From contig JAPPFC010000036.1 of NCBI GenBank assembly GCA_028824015.1, positions 124,001-188,000 on the forward strand: a stretch of 64,000 bases of DNA, written 5' to 3'. Below are positions 55,829 to 64,000 of this stretch, piece by piece. Position 1 is the stretch's first letter. The number at the start of each line of letters is the position of its first letter. The notes beneath the pieces are model-generated. The model had not been told where the DNA came from. It ran no database searches and worked only from the letters and a program-made list of their open reading frames with translations. The translations under genes and the position numbers were made by a program. The stretch comes from a bacterium. GTDB taxonomy: Bacteria > Actinomycetota > Acidimicrobiia > Spongiisociales > ZC4RG35.

Positions 55829-57517
55829 ATGGCCGGAGGGGCCCGTCTGGTCTGGCTCGACCAGGCCGACGCACAGAATCCGGCCCTGGTGGGAGCCAAA
55901 GCCAGCCGGCTGGCCAGAGCGCGAGCGCGGGGTTTGCCGGTTCTCGACGGGTTCGTGGTGCCCGCCGATCTCTCCCTTCCCGCCCTTCGACAGGGCGCCG
56001 CCGCGCTCGGAGCCGGGGACAACTCGGGAGCGGCCCGCACCGCGGTCTACAACCACGACCCTCCCCCTCTCCTCTCGGCGTTGTCCCCGGCTGGCAGGAA
56101 GTTGGGCGACTCCCTGGTTGTCCGATCCTCCAGCCTGGCGGAAGCGGAGGGAGTCTGGGCAGGTGCGTTCTCGTCCTACCTGGGCATAAGCCCCGAGGAG
56201 GTTTCGGTCGGAGTTATCGGATGCTGGGCCTCCGTCTTCAATCCCGATGCGTTGAACCGGGCCCGTTTCTTGGGTATGCGACCTGCCGAGATCGGGATGG
56301 CCGTCTTGATCCAACCGGAGTTGTCAACCAACTGCGGGGGGGTGGCCACCCTGGGCGAGAGGAACCAAGTGACCGTCGCCGGAATGGCGGGACACCACGC
56401 GCCTCTCGTAGCCGGCTGGGAGAGCGGACATGTGGCGGTGGTGGCCGGGGACGGTTCGGTCGAGTCTGCCGAAGGTTCGCCGCTGTCGACAGTACTCCTC
56501 GGGAGCGTGGCTCATCTCACCAGGCGTACCCACCAGGAGGTTGGATGCTCCCACATCGAATGGGCCTCGGCGCAGGATGGGAAGGTATACCTGCTTCAGG
56601 CCCAGCCATGGGCGGACACACGAACAACCGGCCTTCGCCAGCGGGCGCCCATCCCTTCCGAGGTGAGAGACCCGCGACTGGCCGGCATGGTTCGCACGAT
56701 GCTCCGGTATCCGGGCCCCGTCGGCGAGAGACTGGTTTGGCCATGGGCCATCGGCCTCGATTACCTCCCCCCGGTCCGAAGCGCACACACCACCAGGAGC
56801 CGTGCAATGCTCGTCGCTGAAATTGAGGAGGGGGCTGAGATGCTGATCTCACAACGGTGGCCGGGAAGCGAGGTCCCGGAAACCGCCGCCGGAGCCTGGG
56901 AGAGGGTTCTTCGGGGCGACGCCTCCACCGGCCGGGAGTGGCTCTCCGGCGAATCGACGGTGGACCTCGGCCTGGCGAGGAGGCACTTGGAGAGCCTGGG
57001 AGAACTGGCGGGAGCCTTGGAGCGGGACGGCGATCTCCCTCATCCGGGATGGTTGTGGTACCTCGATCCCGACTCCCTGGAGACGCCGCAAGTCAGGAGA
57101 GAGAGTCTCAGCCGCCGCATCGGGGCGGGACGCTGGGAACATCTCCTCTATGGCGTGGTCGCATCCCTGGGGGACCCCCTATCCGGACACCCGGCAGCAG
57201 GGGGGTGGGGGGTAGGGAGGCTCAGGCACATCAGCACCGCCGGGCAGGCTGCCTCGTTCGCTCCCAGGGAGGTGATCGTGGCTGATCAGCCTTTGGGTAA
57301 CCTCGCCCCGCTTCTGTGGGACGCGGCGGCCATCGTCACCTCCGGAGGAAGCCCCGCCGCGCATCTCTTCGAAGTGGCGAAATGGCTGGGGGTACCCGCA
57401 GTGTGCGGCGTGGACGTGACAGGACTCATCGACGGTGACGTAGACGCCACCGGACAGACGGAGGACCTGATCCTGGCGGTGGATGGGGATCTCGGCCAGG
57501 TCGCCGTCCTGTTCTGA
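55829..57517 (+). CDS. ATP-grasp plus phosphohistidine-domain protein (PEP-synthase-like phosphotransferase)
   Basis: 562 residues. The N-terminal PPDK-type ATP-binding domain (about 1-265) shows GAKASRLARARARGLPVLDG, DSLVVRSSSLAEAEGVWAG and VYLLQAQPWA. A middle region (about 266-450) is unlike known families. The C-terminal swivel domain has VTSGGSPAAHLFEVAKWLGV with His512 in the phosphorylated position. The PEP-binding barrel of PpsA/PPDK is absent, so the layout resembles dikinases that phosphorylate a small molecule, such as rifampin phosphotransferase. The substrate is unknown, perhaps chosen by the middle region or the coupled M24-like protein. Confidence 0.8.
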   Translation: MAGGARLVWLDQADAQNPALVGAKASRLARARARGLPVLDGFVVPADLSLPALRQGAAALGAGDNSGAARTAVYNHDPPPLLSALSPAGRKLGDSLVVRSSSLAEAEGVWAGAFSSYLGISPEEVSVGVIGCWASVFNPDALNRARFLGMRPAEIGMAVLIQPELSTNCGGVATLGERNQVTVAGMAGHHAPLVAGWESGHVAVVAGDGSVESAEGSPLSTVLLGSVAHLTRRTHQEVGCSHIEWASAQDGKVYLLQAQPWADTRTTGLRQRAPIPSEVRDPRLAGMVRTMLRYPGPVGERLVWPWAIGLDYLPPVRSAHTTRSRAMLVAEIEEGAEMLISQRWPGSEVPETAAGAWERVLRGDASTGREWLSGESTVDLGLARRHLESLGELAGALERDGDLPHPGWLWYLDPDSLETPQVRRESLSRRIGAGRWEHLLYGVVASLGDPLSGHPAAGGWGVGRLRHISTAGQAASFAPREVIVADQPLGNLAPLLWDAAAIVTSGGSPAAHLFEVAKWLGVPAVCGVDVTGLIDGDVDATGQTEDLILAVDGDLGQVAVLF

Positions 57518-57622
57518 TCGAGCACAGAACTCCCCGCAGCGGAGTGACGCAATGGTGACTTCTCTAGGAGACGATCAGGGTAGGACGGCGGGATCTACAG
57601 CTGAGCCGCCTATTACCGTCAT

Positions 57623-58537
57623 CTAGGGCCGCTCGAGGAGGCGGACCGGATTGTCGCAGAAGATGGTCTGGAACTCCTGGTCTCCGAATCCGACCTGTCG
57701 CAGCGAGTCGAAGAACTCCGTGGCGCAGAACGGGTAACCGCCCCCGTCAAACGCCCGCAGGTGTGATCGGAAGCAGACGTCGTTGGAGATGACGACCCGG
57801 TCCAAGGCACCGCGTTCAGCCAGCCACTCCAAGGCCGCCGCGCGAACCTCCAGGTCATACGGGAAGTGCGGTCTCACCGTGTCGAAACCGAGCGTGACAC
57901 CCATATCGAGCAACTCCGACCAGTACTCCCTCCGGGGCACCGTATCAGAGTGGCCGATGACTATCCGGTCGGCCGGAACACCCAACCTGACCAGGATCCT
58001 GGCCTGGTCTATCCCGACCGTGCTCCGGGCAGCATGCGTGTATATCGAGACTCCCGTTTCGAGTTGGGCGAATCCCCCGGCGCGCAGCACCCGTTCCTCC
58101 GCCGGAGACATCGGCCTGCGGAGAGCTCCGATCTCCCCGATGATCCCCGGTCGTATTCCACTGCCCGGCAGCCCGTCTTCAATCTCGGAGATCAGCACCT
58201 CCGCGAGCCCGTCCGAGGTCTTGTCAAAGACCTCCTGCGGGAAGAAGGGGTCGCGGTACCACCCTGATCCACCGACGATGTTGATATTGGTCTGCGAAGC
58301 GATGGTCCGCAGCGTTTCAAGATCCCTCCCCAGACCCACGCTGGTCACGTCAACCACTGTTCGCACCGGAGTGGCCTGCAGATGGCGAATCTCTCTGGTG
58401 GCAAGGTCGACGTCATCGAGCAGGTGATCCGAGTTGAGGCTCACGCGGTACAGATCACACATGATGTGCTCATGCATGAGGACGGCGCCGACTTCGGCAG
58501 CCGGCACTTCACCGGTCACGGTCATGATGGAACCCAT
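57623..58537 (-). CDS. Phosphotriesterase-family metal hydrolase
   Basis: 304-residue TIM-barrel hydrolase. The HxH pair is in LMHEHIMCD; GIIGEIGA places a Glu where true phosphotriesterases have a carbamylated Lys. Later ligands are in IYTHAARST (His), IVIGHSDTV (His) and VISNDVC (Asp). Relatives hydrolyse lactones or phosphoesters; the Glu variant occurs in several of them. It is divergent from the LDH2-type dehydrogenase with a 190-bp shared control region. Confidence 0.88.
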   Translation of the reverse strand: MGSIMTVTGEVPAAEVGAVLMHEHIMCDLYRVSLNSDHLLDDVDLATREIRHLQATPVRTVVDVTSVGLGRDLETLRTIASQTNINIVGGSGWYRDPFFPQEVFDKTSDGLAEVLISEIEDGLPGSGIRPGIIGEIGALRRPMSPAEERVLRAGGFAQLETGVSIYTHAARSTVGIDQARILVRLGVPADRIVIGHSDTVPRREYWSELLDMGVTLGFDTVRPHFPYDLEVRAAALEWLAERGALDRVVISNDVCFRSHLRAFDGGGYPFCATEFFDSLRQVGFGDQEFQTIFCDNPVRLLERP

Positions 58538-58727
58538 GGCCGGAACTATAAGCTCGCAGCCGGGGCCGCATCGGCCTGGTGGCCTCCGACACGACCTTCC
58601 CGGCTTCGGGACAGGCGTGAATCAACCCGTTGAGCTTGGGTGTCGGCAATAACAGGAGCGGGACCCGGCAACGACTCGACCGTACGGGTAGGCTCTAACG
58701 GAAGGCTTTCCGAGGAGGGATGATCAC

Positions 58728-59753
58728 ATGCCTGAGAATGACCTAGTAAGAGTATCTCTCGAAGAAGTCCATCAACTCGCAAGAGCGGCTCTGGTGGTCA
58801 ATGGAGCATCTACGGAGAACGCCGACGCCGTGGCTCGAACCATCACCGCGGCGGAGCGAGACGACTGTAAAGCTCATGGTCTGTTCCGGGTGCCCTTTTA
58901 TGTGAAGGGTCTCGAAGACGGCAAAGTGAATGGAACGGCGGTTCCCGAGACTCAGGACATCTCTCCGGGTTTGGCGAGAGTCGACGCCCACCGGGGTTAT
59001 GCGCCCCTGGCGATCCAGGCAGGCATCGAACGGCTTGTCCAAAAGGCAAAGGCAAACGGGATCGCTGCGGTCTCCATTGTGAATTGTTATCACGTAGCAG
59101 CGCTCTGGCCCGAGGTGGAGTGGTTGGCAGAGCAAGGCCTTGTCTCATTCGCCTTCACCCAGTACATGGCCTTCGTGGCTCCGGCCGGAGGAACCCAGCG
59201 GGTGTACGGCACCAACCCGATGGCCTTCGGTTGGCCCCGCGACGGCGCTCCACCCTTGGTATTCGATCAGGCTTCCAGCGCGAGTTCCCGGGGAGACCTC
59301 CTGCTCCATCACCGAGACGGGAAACCCATACCCCCGGGATGGGCCATCGACGCGGACGGCAACCCGACTTCCGACCCTGAGGAAGGCCTGAAGGGCTCTC
59401 AGTTGCCGTTCGGCGGCTACAAGGGCGCTGCCCTCGCCCTGATGGTCGAACTGCTTGCCGGGGCGTTGATCGGCGCCCCATTCAGCTTCGAGGCAACAGA
59501 GACCGATCCCCGCGAAGACATGCCGCCATTGGGAGGAGAGCTGATCATTGCGATCGACCCGACACACTTCCACGCGGATACACAGAGTCCGCTCAGCCAC
59601 TCTGAGAAGCTCTTTGGCCGGGTGCTCGCCCAGGAAGGAACCCGCTTACCTTCCGAACGGCGCTACGCGGCCCGCCGGGAATCCATCAGCAACGGGATCC
59701 TGGTGCCGAGCGCCTTCCACAGGACCCTGCAGGAGATGGCGGCTGCAGTTTGA
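58728..59753 (+). CDS. LDH2/malate-lactate dehydrogenase family oxidoreductase
   Basis: 341-residue NAD(P)-dependent dehydrogenase of the Ldh_2 family (malate, ureidoglycolate and related alpha-hydroxy acids). Signatures include DDCKAHGLFRVPFYV with the catalytic His, VNCYHVAALWPEVEWLAEQG, GTNPMAFGWPRDG and PFGGYKGAALALMVELLAGA. GAGGAGGG precedes the ATG. Convergent with the dipeptide-type transporter genes; a joint role in hydroxy-acid or amide breakdown is possible. Confidence 0.9.
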   Translation: MPENDLVRVSLEEVHQLARAALVVNGASTENADAVARTITAAERDDCKAHGLFRVPFYVKGLEDGKVNGTAVPETQDISPGLARVDAHRGYAPLAIQAGIERLVQKAKANGIAAVSIVNCYHVAALWPEVEWLAEQGLVSFAFTQYMAFVAPAGGTQRVYGTNPMAFGWPRDGAPPLVFDQASSASSRGDLLLHHRDGKPIPPGWAIDADGNPTSDPEEGLKGSQLPFGGYKGAALALMVELLAGALIGAPFSFEATETDPREDMPPLGGELIIAIDPTHFHADTQSPLSHSEKLFGRVLAQEGTRLPSERRYAARRESISNGILVPSAFHRTLQEMAAAV

Positions 59754-59768
59754 CCCTTTGTCACCCAT

Positions 59769-59791
59769 GACCGGGGTGTGAGCCTCCGGTC
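59769..59791. terminator. Hairpin between convergent genes
   Basis: GACCGG-11-CCGGTC in the 37-bp gap between the LDH2-type gene and the permease stop. It can serve both strands; the stem is short and there is no T-run. Confidence 0.4.
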
Positions 59792-60642
59792 TACCGGGCG
59801 CCCTGCTCAACAGTGTCTCGCAGGCGGGGGTCCAACACATCGCGCCCCGCGTCGCCGAGGGTGTTCAAAGCCCAAACGCTGACGAAAATCAGAATGCCGG
59901 GAAATAACACCAGCCACGGTGTGATGCGGATGTAGCTGTAACCCACCTGGAGAAGCGTCCCCCATGAGGCGGCCGGTGGCTGCACGCTGAGGCCCAGAAA
60001 GCCCAATGAAGCCTCGGTCAGGATGGCTACCGCCAGACCGAATGACACCTGTACTATCAGCGGCGAAACGATGTTGGGCAGGATCGTCCTGCGCAGCAAG
60101 GTCCCCGGTTTGACGCCAAGGGCAGTCGATGAGACCACGTACAGCCTCTGCTTCTCGACGACAACCGCGTTCCTGACGACTCTGATCAGATAGGGCACGG
60201 TCATCAGCGCAATGGCAATCATCAGGGTGGCCAGCGATGCTCCGAACAGCGTCACCACCATCAACCCGATCAGGATGCCCGGAAATCCCAGAAGGGCGTC
60301 CGTCGTGCGCATGATGATGCTGTCGACGATGCCTCCCAGCAACCCGGCGATCATGGCCAGCGGGACGCCGGAGAGCACCGCCAGTATCTCTGCCGCCACG
60401 GCGATGCCCAAAGAGATCCGGGCCCCATGGGCGAGCAGGGTCACCATGTCGCGCCCAGTGTCGTCGGTGCCCAGCCAAAACCGGGCCGATGGGCCGCTCA
60501 AGGCGGCGTCGGCATGGATTTCTCGAGGGCCGTAGGGGCTGACAAACGGCCATATCAGCGCGAACACCGCGATGAGACCGAGGATGGCTGCCGCCACCAG
60601 CGCTACGCGGTCCCGGGTGACCATGGTTTTCCAGAAGTTCAT
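59791..60642 (-). CDS. Dipeptide/oligopeptide-type ABC transporter permease (DppC-like)
   Basis: 283 residues with six hydrophobic segments. It has the N-terminal OppC pattern (MVTRDRVALVAAAILGLIAV), FWLGTDDTGRDMVTLLAHGAR, and the coupling loop YVVSSTALGVKPGTLLRRTI (EAA region). The start overlaps the DppB-like stop by 4 bp. Last gene of the operon. Confidence 0.92.
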   Translation of the reverse strand: MNFWKTMVTRDRVALVAAAILGLIAVFALIWPFVSPYGPREIHADAALSGPSARFWLGTDDTGRDMVTLLAHGARISLGIAVAAEILAVLSGVPLAMIAGLLGGIVDSIIMRTTDALLGFPGILIGLMVVTLFGASLATLMIAIALMTVPYLIRVVRNAVVVEKQRLYVVSSTALGVKPGTLLRRTILPNIVSPLIVQVSFGLAVAILTEASLGFLGLSVQPPAASWGTLLQVGYSYIRITPWLVLFPGILIFVSVWALNTLGDAGRDVLDPRLRDTVEQGAR

Positions 60643-61694
60643 CTCAACCTCGGATCAAGGACCCGGTAGAAGAGATCAACCAGGAAATTGACAAGCAGAA
60701 AAGCGGTTACAAAGAGAAGAAGGGATGCCTGCAAGACCGGATAGTCCCTTGCGGTAACGGCGTTGACCAGGAGCCACCCCAAGCCCGGAAACGCGAAAAC
60801 CCATTCGATGAGGACGGCGCCGCCCATCAGCGTACCTGCCTGCAAACCGACGATCGTCAAAGCCGGCAGTAGCGCATTCCGCAAGGCATGCACCCAAATG
60901 ACGCGCCGACCCGACAGCCCCTTGGCCTTCGCCACGTCCACGAACTGTTCCGAAAGGACGTCGAGCATGCTTGACCTCACGAACCTCGCCGTGGGCGCAG
61001 CCAGGGTTATGGCCAGCGTCAGCGACGGCAATGCGATGTGCATGGCCCACTCTCCGAGGCCCTCGGCAGGTGAGACGTAGCCGGAGGCCGGGAAGATCTG
61101 AAACTGGATGGCCAGAACCAGAATCAGCATGATTCCCAGCCAGAACTGCGGTATCGCTATTCCCGCGCTGACAAAGCCGGTCAGGAACCTGTCGATCAGG
61201 CTTCCACGCCGAAGCGCGGCCAAAACCCCGGCGGGAACCGCGATGAAGACCGACAGGATCAGGGCGACCATCGCCAATTGCGCCGAGGGCCAGATCTTCT
61301 CGGCGATGACCTGCTCGACAGGAAGTCCATTCACCACCGAGTTGCCCAAATCGCCCCTGACTATGTCGGTAAGCCACCGTCCGTATTGCACCAGCATCGG
61401 ATCGTTGTAACCCAGTCTCTCTCGCGCCGCCTCCAACTCTTCAAGTGACACCCCGATTTGGCCACCGTACATCGCCAGCACCGGATCACCCGGGGCCAAC
61501 CTCATGGCGAAGAAGAGAACCGCCGACGCTATCAGCAGAACAGGGATCGCTTGCAGGAACCTTTGACCGGATGCCTTGAGTATTTGATGCCGCCTTTCTA
61601 CATATCCGCAAAGCTGCCGTACAACCTGGCTCGCCCATCCTTGCGTTGTGCTTGCGGACCGAGGTCCTGCCACATCCTTTGGGCGATGCCCCAC
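60639..61694 (-). CDS. Dipeptide/oligopeptide-type ABC transporter permease (DppB-like)
   Basis: Six-helix permease; the homologous part starts at ILKASGQRFLQAIPVLLIAS, matching the usual OppB opening. No ATG, GTG or TTG lies just before it: the nearest ones in frame would add about 30-38 residues and overlap the amidase by 76-97 bp (ATG 61694, GTG 61673). AAAGGCGG lies 6 nt upstream of an ATA codon at the expected place, so an unusual start is possible. Coupling loop FVDVAKAKGLSGRRVIWVHA. Confidence 0.85.
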   Translation of the reverse strand: MGHRPKDVAGPRSASTTQGWASQVVRQLCGYVERRHQILKASGQRFLQAIPVLLIASAVLFFAMRLAPGDPVLAMYGGQIGVSLEELEAARERLGYNDPMLVQYGRWLTDIVRGDLGNSVVNGLPVEQVIAEKIWPSAQLAMVALILSVFIAVPAGVLAALRRGSLIDRFLTGFVSAGIAIPQFWLGIMLILVLAIQFQIFPASGYVSPAEGLGEWAMHIALPSLTLAITLAAPTARFVRSSMLDVLSEQFVDVAKAKGLSGRRVIWVHALRNALLPALTIVGLQAGTLMGGAVLIEWVFAFPGLGWLLVNAVTARDYPVLQASLLLFVTAFLLVNFLVDLFYRVLDPRLR

Positions 61695-63010
61695 ATCTCA
61701 GGCTCGTGTTCAGGAACCGAGGCAATCTGGATTCCCACCGGTAGGCCATCCCTATGAAGGCGCATGGGAAGGGTCAGCGTCGGGTACTCGACCAGGTTGA
61801 TCGGCGCGGTGTACCGGGTCTTCCTGGTCAGTAAGGCTTCGACGTTTGACAGATCGATCGGACTCCCGGAGACCTCGTCCTCCTCGCATTGAGCAAAGGC
61901 GCGAGACCAGGTCAGGGAATAGGGCCGTACCGGAGTGACGGGGGTTACGACCGCATGACAGTCGCTCAATTCTTTCGCATATTGGCGCTGCAGCCGGAGC
62001 CGGGCGTCCAAAGCCCCCGAATATTGCTCGGCGGACGTATTCGGTCCATCGGCGAGCAACTGGCGTGAAGGAGCGGACAGCACTGTCCTTGCTTCTTCGG
62101 TGAGATGCAACTCCAGGGCGCGTGAGTACTCGTAGGCGAAAATCTTCCAGATCGCATCCCGGACGCGGCTCCCCAGACCCGGCAGGTGCACACTCACCGT
62201 GGTGAACCCACAACTTTCAGCCCAGGTTCGTACCTCATCCAGGATGAGAGCGTGATCGTCGTCCACTTCTTCACCATCGAGATCCAGGACCCCGACGCAG
62301 AGGGTTTCCCGCCCGGGGTCCGAGGGTGCACGGGTACCGTGGCTGTCGTCTCCTTCGCCGCCGCTTTGGAACGGGATGGCCTGGGCCAGGAGGTCCAGGT
62401 CACGCGTCATTACTCCGATGGCGTCAAGCGTGGAAGGACCGGGCCAGATGCCATCTTTGTGCCAGGCCTGTTTCCCGGATGGTTTGTAGGAAAGGACCCC
62501 GCAAAACTCGGCGGGAATCCGGACGGACCCGGCTGCATCCGTGCCCAGAGCCACCCTGCACAGTCCTGCCGCGACGGCCACCGCGGAACCGCTCGAGCTA
62601 CCACCGGGAATCAGGGAGTGGTCCCACGGGTTCACCGCCGGGGGCAACCCGCAGCCCGGCGCTCCGTACCCGAGTTCGTACATGTTGGCTTTGCCCTTGA
62701 CCACAAACCCCTGGCGGACCAGCCACTTGACCCATTTCCCGGAGACCGTTTCGTCCCCCTCCAGCACCGGAACTCCGAGACCCGCCGCCAATGGGAATCC
62801 CTCCACGGCGATGTTGTCCTTGACAGCCAACGTTTTCGTCCTCTCGCCTCCCCACCGGCGGCGGGCCGCCGGATCGTCCGCTGAGGTGGGTCCTGTCGGG
62901 TCCTGTGGGTCTTCGGGGGTGTGACGGACGGCCACGAAGGCGTTCAGGTCGCGATTGGCGGCGTCGAACTCCTGAGGACTCATCGGATGACCTGGGTTAA
63001 TGTCACTCAT
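61598..63010 (-). CDS. Amidase-signature family hydrolase
   Basis: 470 residues from ATG 63008-63010 (MSDINPGHPMSPQEFDAANR), which overlaps the regulator stop by 4 bp. Catalytic triad: Lys in LAVKDNIAVEG, cis-Ser in IPGGSSSGSAVAVAAG, Ser in GTDAAGSVRIPAEFCG. It is related to GatA but is not the tRNA subunit, as gatCAB is elsewhere in the window. It is embedded between a GntR regulator and a peptide-type transporter, so it probably hydrolyses the imported amide. Confidence 0.9.
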   Translation of the reverse strand: MSDINPGHPMSPQEFDAANRDLNAFVAVRHTPEDPQDPTGPTSADDPAARRRWGGERTKTLAVKDNIAVEGFPLAAGLGVPVLEGDETVSGKWVKWLVRQGFVVKGKANMYELGYGAPGCGLPPAVNPWDHSLIPGGSSSGSAVAVAAGLCRVALGTDAAGSVRIPAEFCGVLSYKPSGKQAWHKDGIWPGPSTLDAIGVMTRDLDLLAQAIPFQSGGEGDDSHGTRAPSDPGRETLCVGVLDLDGEEVDDDHALILDEVRTWAESCGFTTVSVHLPGLGSRVRDAIWKIFAYEYSRALELHLTEEARTVLSAPSRQLLADGPNTSAEQYSGALDARLRLQRQYAKELSDCHAVVTPVTPVRPYSLTWSRAFAQCEEDEVSGSPIDLSNVEALLTRKTRYTAPINLVEYPTLTLPMRLHRDGLPVGIQIASVPEHEPEMWGIAQRMWQDLGPQAQRKDGRARLYGSFADM

Positions 63011-63708
63011 GGCGCCGGGGATCCTCGAGAATTGAGGTGTGTCAGGACTGCCTCGCGAGCCTGCTCCAGGTGGATTCGAATCAGGCTGATGGCCCTCTCC
63101 TCGTCCCTTCGGCGATAGGCGTCCATTATCTCTTCGTGATGCCGGCGGTCCCCCCTGAGTTCGGTGACGGGCGCGTTCGCCTGGGTCCACTGATACCGTT
63201 CGCAAATACCGACCAACCTGTCATAGGTGGACAGCAGATGAGGCATTCCGGAGGGCTCATACATCGATCGGTGGAACTTTGTGTTGAGCCCGATGAGAGT
63301 CACGCGATCCTCCCTTTCCGTCGCAGCATGCATTTCCCCAAGAAGGGCATCCAAGAGCGCCATATCGGAGTCATCGGCTCCTTGCATGCCCTCCGCCATC
63401 GCTACCGGCTCGATCGCCCGGCGTAAGGCATAGAGCTCGTTCAGTTCCTCCGGACTCAAGGGCCGGACTCGCATGGAGGAATGCGGCTGCAGAGTGACGT
63501 ATCCACGTTCGGACAGTCGCCTCAGAGCTTGTCGGATCGGAGTGCGGCTGATCCGGTACGTGGCCTCCAGGTCCTTGAGCAGGATCCGCTCTCCGGGTTT
63601 CAGTTCTCCATACAGGATCGCCTCGCGGATGGTGGTGTAGGCGAAGTCCTCCAGCGTCCGGTACATGGGATCGTTGGATTGGGAAATCTGTGTCGAAGGG
63701 CGATTCAT
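63007..63708 (-). CDS. GntR-family transcriptional regulator (FCD type)
   Basis: 233 residues: winged-helix DNA-binding domain (LKDLEATYRISRTPIRQALR, LSERGYVTLQPH) and a C-terminal helical FCD effector domain (LRRAIEPVAMAEGMQ, LNTKFHRSMYEPSGMPHLLS). The His in TKFHRSM fits the FCD metal/ligand site. Coupled by ATGA to both the ATPase gene and the amidase, it probably controls the operon in which it lies. Confidence 0.93.
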   Translation of the reverse strand: MNRPSTQISQSNDPMYRTLEDFAYTTIREAILYGELKPGERILLKDLEATYRISRTPIRQALRRLSERGYVTLQPHSSMRVRPLSPEELNELYALRRAIEPVAMAEGMQGADDSDMALLDALLGEMHAATEREDRVTLIGLNTKFHRSMYEPSGMPHLLSTYDRLVGICERYQWTQANAPVTELRGDRRHHEEIMDAYRRRDEERAISLIRIHLEQAREAVLTHLNSRGSPAP

Positions 63709-64000
63709 ATCGCAACCAGACTGGCTTGTATGAGTTCTCTCGTGTACCGGGTGTTTGGCCGGGCAAGTACCTCCTCGACCATGCCGGTCTCAACGGTCTT
63801 ACCTTCTCTCATCACTATGACTCTGTCGGCAAGCATGTTCATCACCCCCAAATCATGAGTTATGAAGACAAAGGCCAGTCCCTCCTCCTCGGCCAGGGAA
63901 GCCAAGAGTTCCAGTATCTGTGCCTGGATGCTGACGTCCAATGCCGAAACCGGTTCGTCGCATATCAGGACCTGAGGTTCCAGGGAAAGTGCCCGGGCGA
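63705..64000 (-). CDS. Dipeptide-type ABC transporter ATP-binding protein (5' part outside window)
   Basis: C-terminal piece of about 98 residues: Walker B region LEPQVLICDEPVSALDVSIQ, switch His in FVFITHDLGVM, and ADRVIVMREGKTVETG followed by NTRYTRELI, typical of DppD/OppD-class ATPases. The frame stays open through the window end. First visible gene of the minus-strand transporter-regulator-amidase operon. Confidence 0.9.
   Translation of the reverse strand, partial: ARALSLEPQVLICDEPVSALDVSIQAQILELLASLAEEEGLAFVFITHDLGVMNMLADRVIVMREGKTVETGMVEEVLARPNTRYTRELIQASLVAI

Overview
The window is 64 kb of high-GC, densely coding bacterial chromosome. Many start/stop codons overlap as ATGA or GTGA. 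The gene content suggests an actinobacterium, most likely an Acidimicrobiia-like lineage: gatCAB in one run, an iscS-mnmA-ligA operon, an actinobacterial inositol cluster with a Cgl0159-family protein, and a Tad pilus locus with very small pilin-like proteins. The phylum call is reasonable; the class call is inference.

Layout. 0-1.6 kb: tungstate/molybdate-type ABC transporter (ATPase cut by the window edge, permease, and an unlisted 39-residue membrane peptide). 1.6-6.2 kb: a LivK-like binding protein facing the gatC-gatA-gatB operon for Glu/Asp-tRNA amidation. 6.3-20.8 kb: carbohydrate catabolism centred on inositol: hydroxyacid dehydrogenase, Gfo/Idh oxidoreductase, YeiH-type exporter, iolD, a short-chain dehydrogenase, an iolE-like isomerase, a sugar ABC transporter, a Cgl0159-family aldolase-like protein, iolB, and iolC on the other strand. 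20.8-23.8 kb: dapC-dapD-dapE (lysine/peptidoglycan precursor synthesis), with iolC translationally coupled to its end. 23.9-24.6 kb: a Phd/VapC toxin-antitoxin pair. 24.7-27.5 kb: a membrane-anchored hypothetical and copZ-copA copper export. 28.2-29.8 kb: a secreted three-repeat protein. 30.1-34.4 kb: iscS-mnmA-ligA.

34.7-43.8 kb, minus strand: a compact Tad (Flp-type) pilus operon. It has tadA, tadB, tadC, a SAF-domain protein, three TadE-like proteins, a 69-residue pilin candidate and three large secreted or anchored proteins. No prepilin peptidase, secretin or TadZ is visible. Small cysteine modules recur between the large proteins and the pilin candidate. 44.3-46.7 kb: a DUF4349 lipoprotein carrying three extra repeats. 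47-51.2 kb: two tandem M17 aminopeptidase genes. The boundary of the pilus and aminopeptidase regions has been duplicated: the leader of the pilus operon occurs twice (43.7-44.1 and 47.95-48.3 kb), one copy being followed by a decayed gene and the other by an aminopeptidase remnant.

51.3-53.4 kb: MFS and EamA transporters apparently co-transcribed with the aminopeptidases. 53.5-57.5 kb: a zinc alcohol dehydrogenase, an M24-fold protein lacking two metal ligands, and an ATP-grasp/phosphohistidine protein, probably one operon. 57.6-59.8 kb: a phosphotriesterase-family hydrolase and an LDH2-family dehydrogenase. 59.8-64 kb: a coupled operon of a dipeptide-type ABC transporter, a GntR regulator and an amidase, cut by the window edge.

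The points most worth a second look are the duplicated, potentially folded leader of the pilus operon; the pilus operon itself with its shared cysteine modules; a 62-nt three-helix leader starting at the predicted transcription start of the sugar-binding lipoprotein; and paired 19-bp operator-like sites upstream of iolD.
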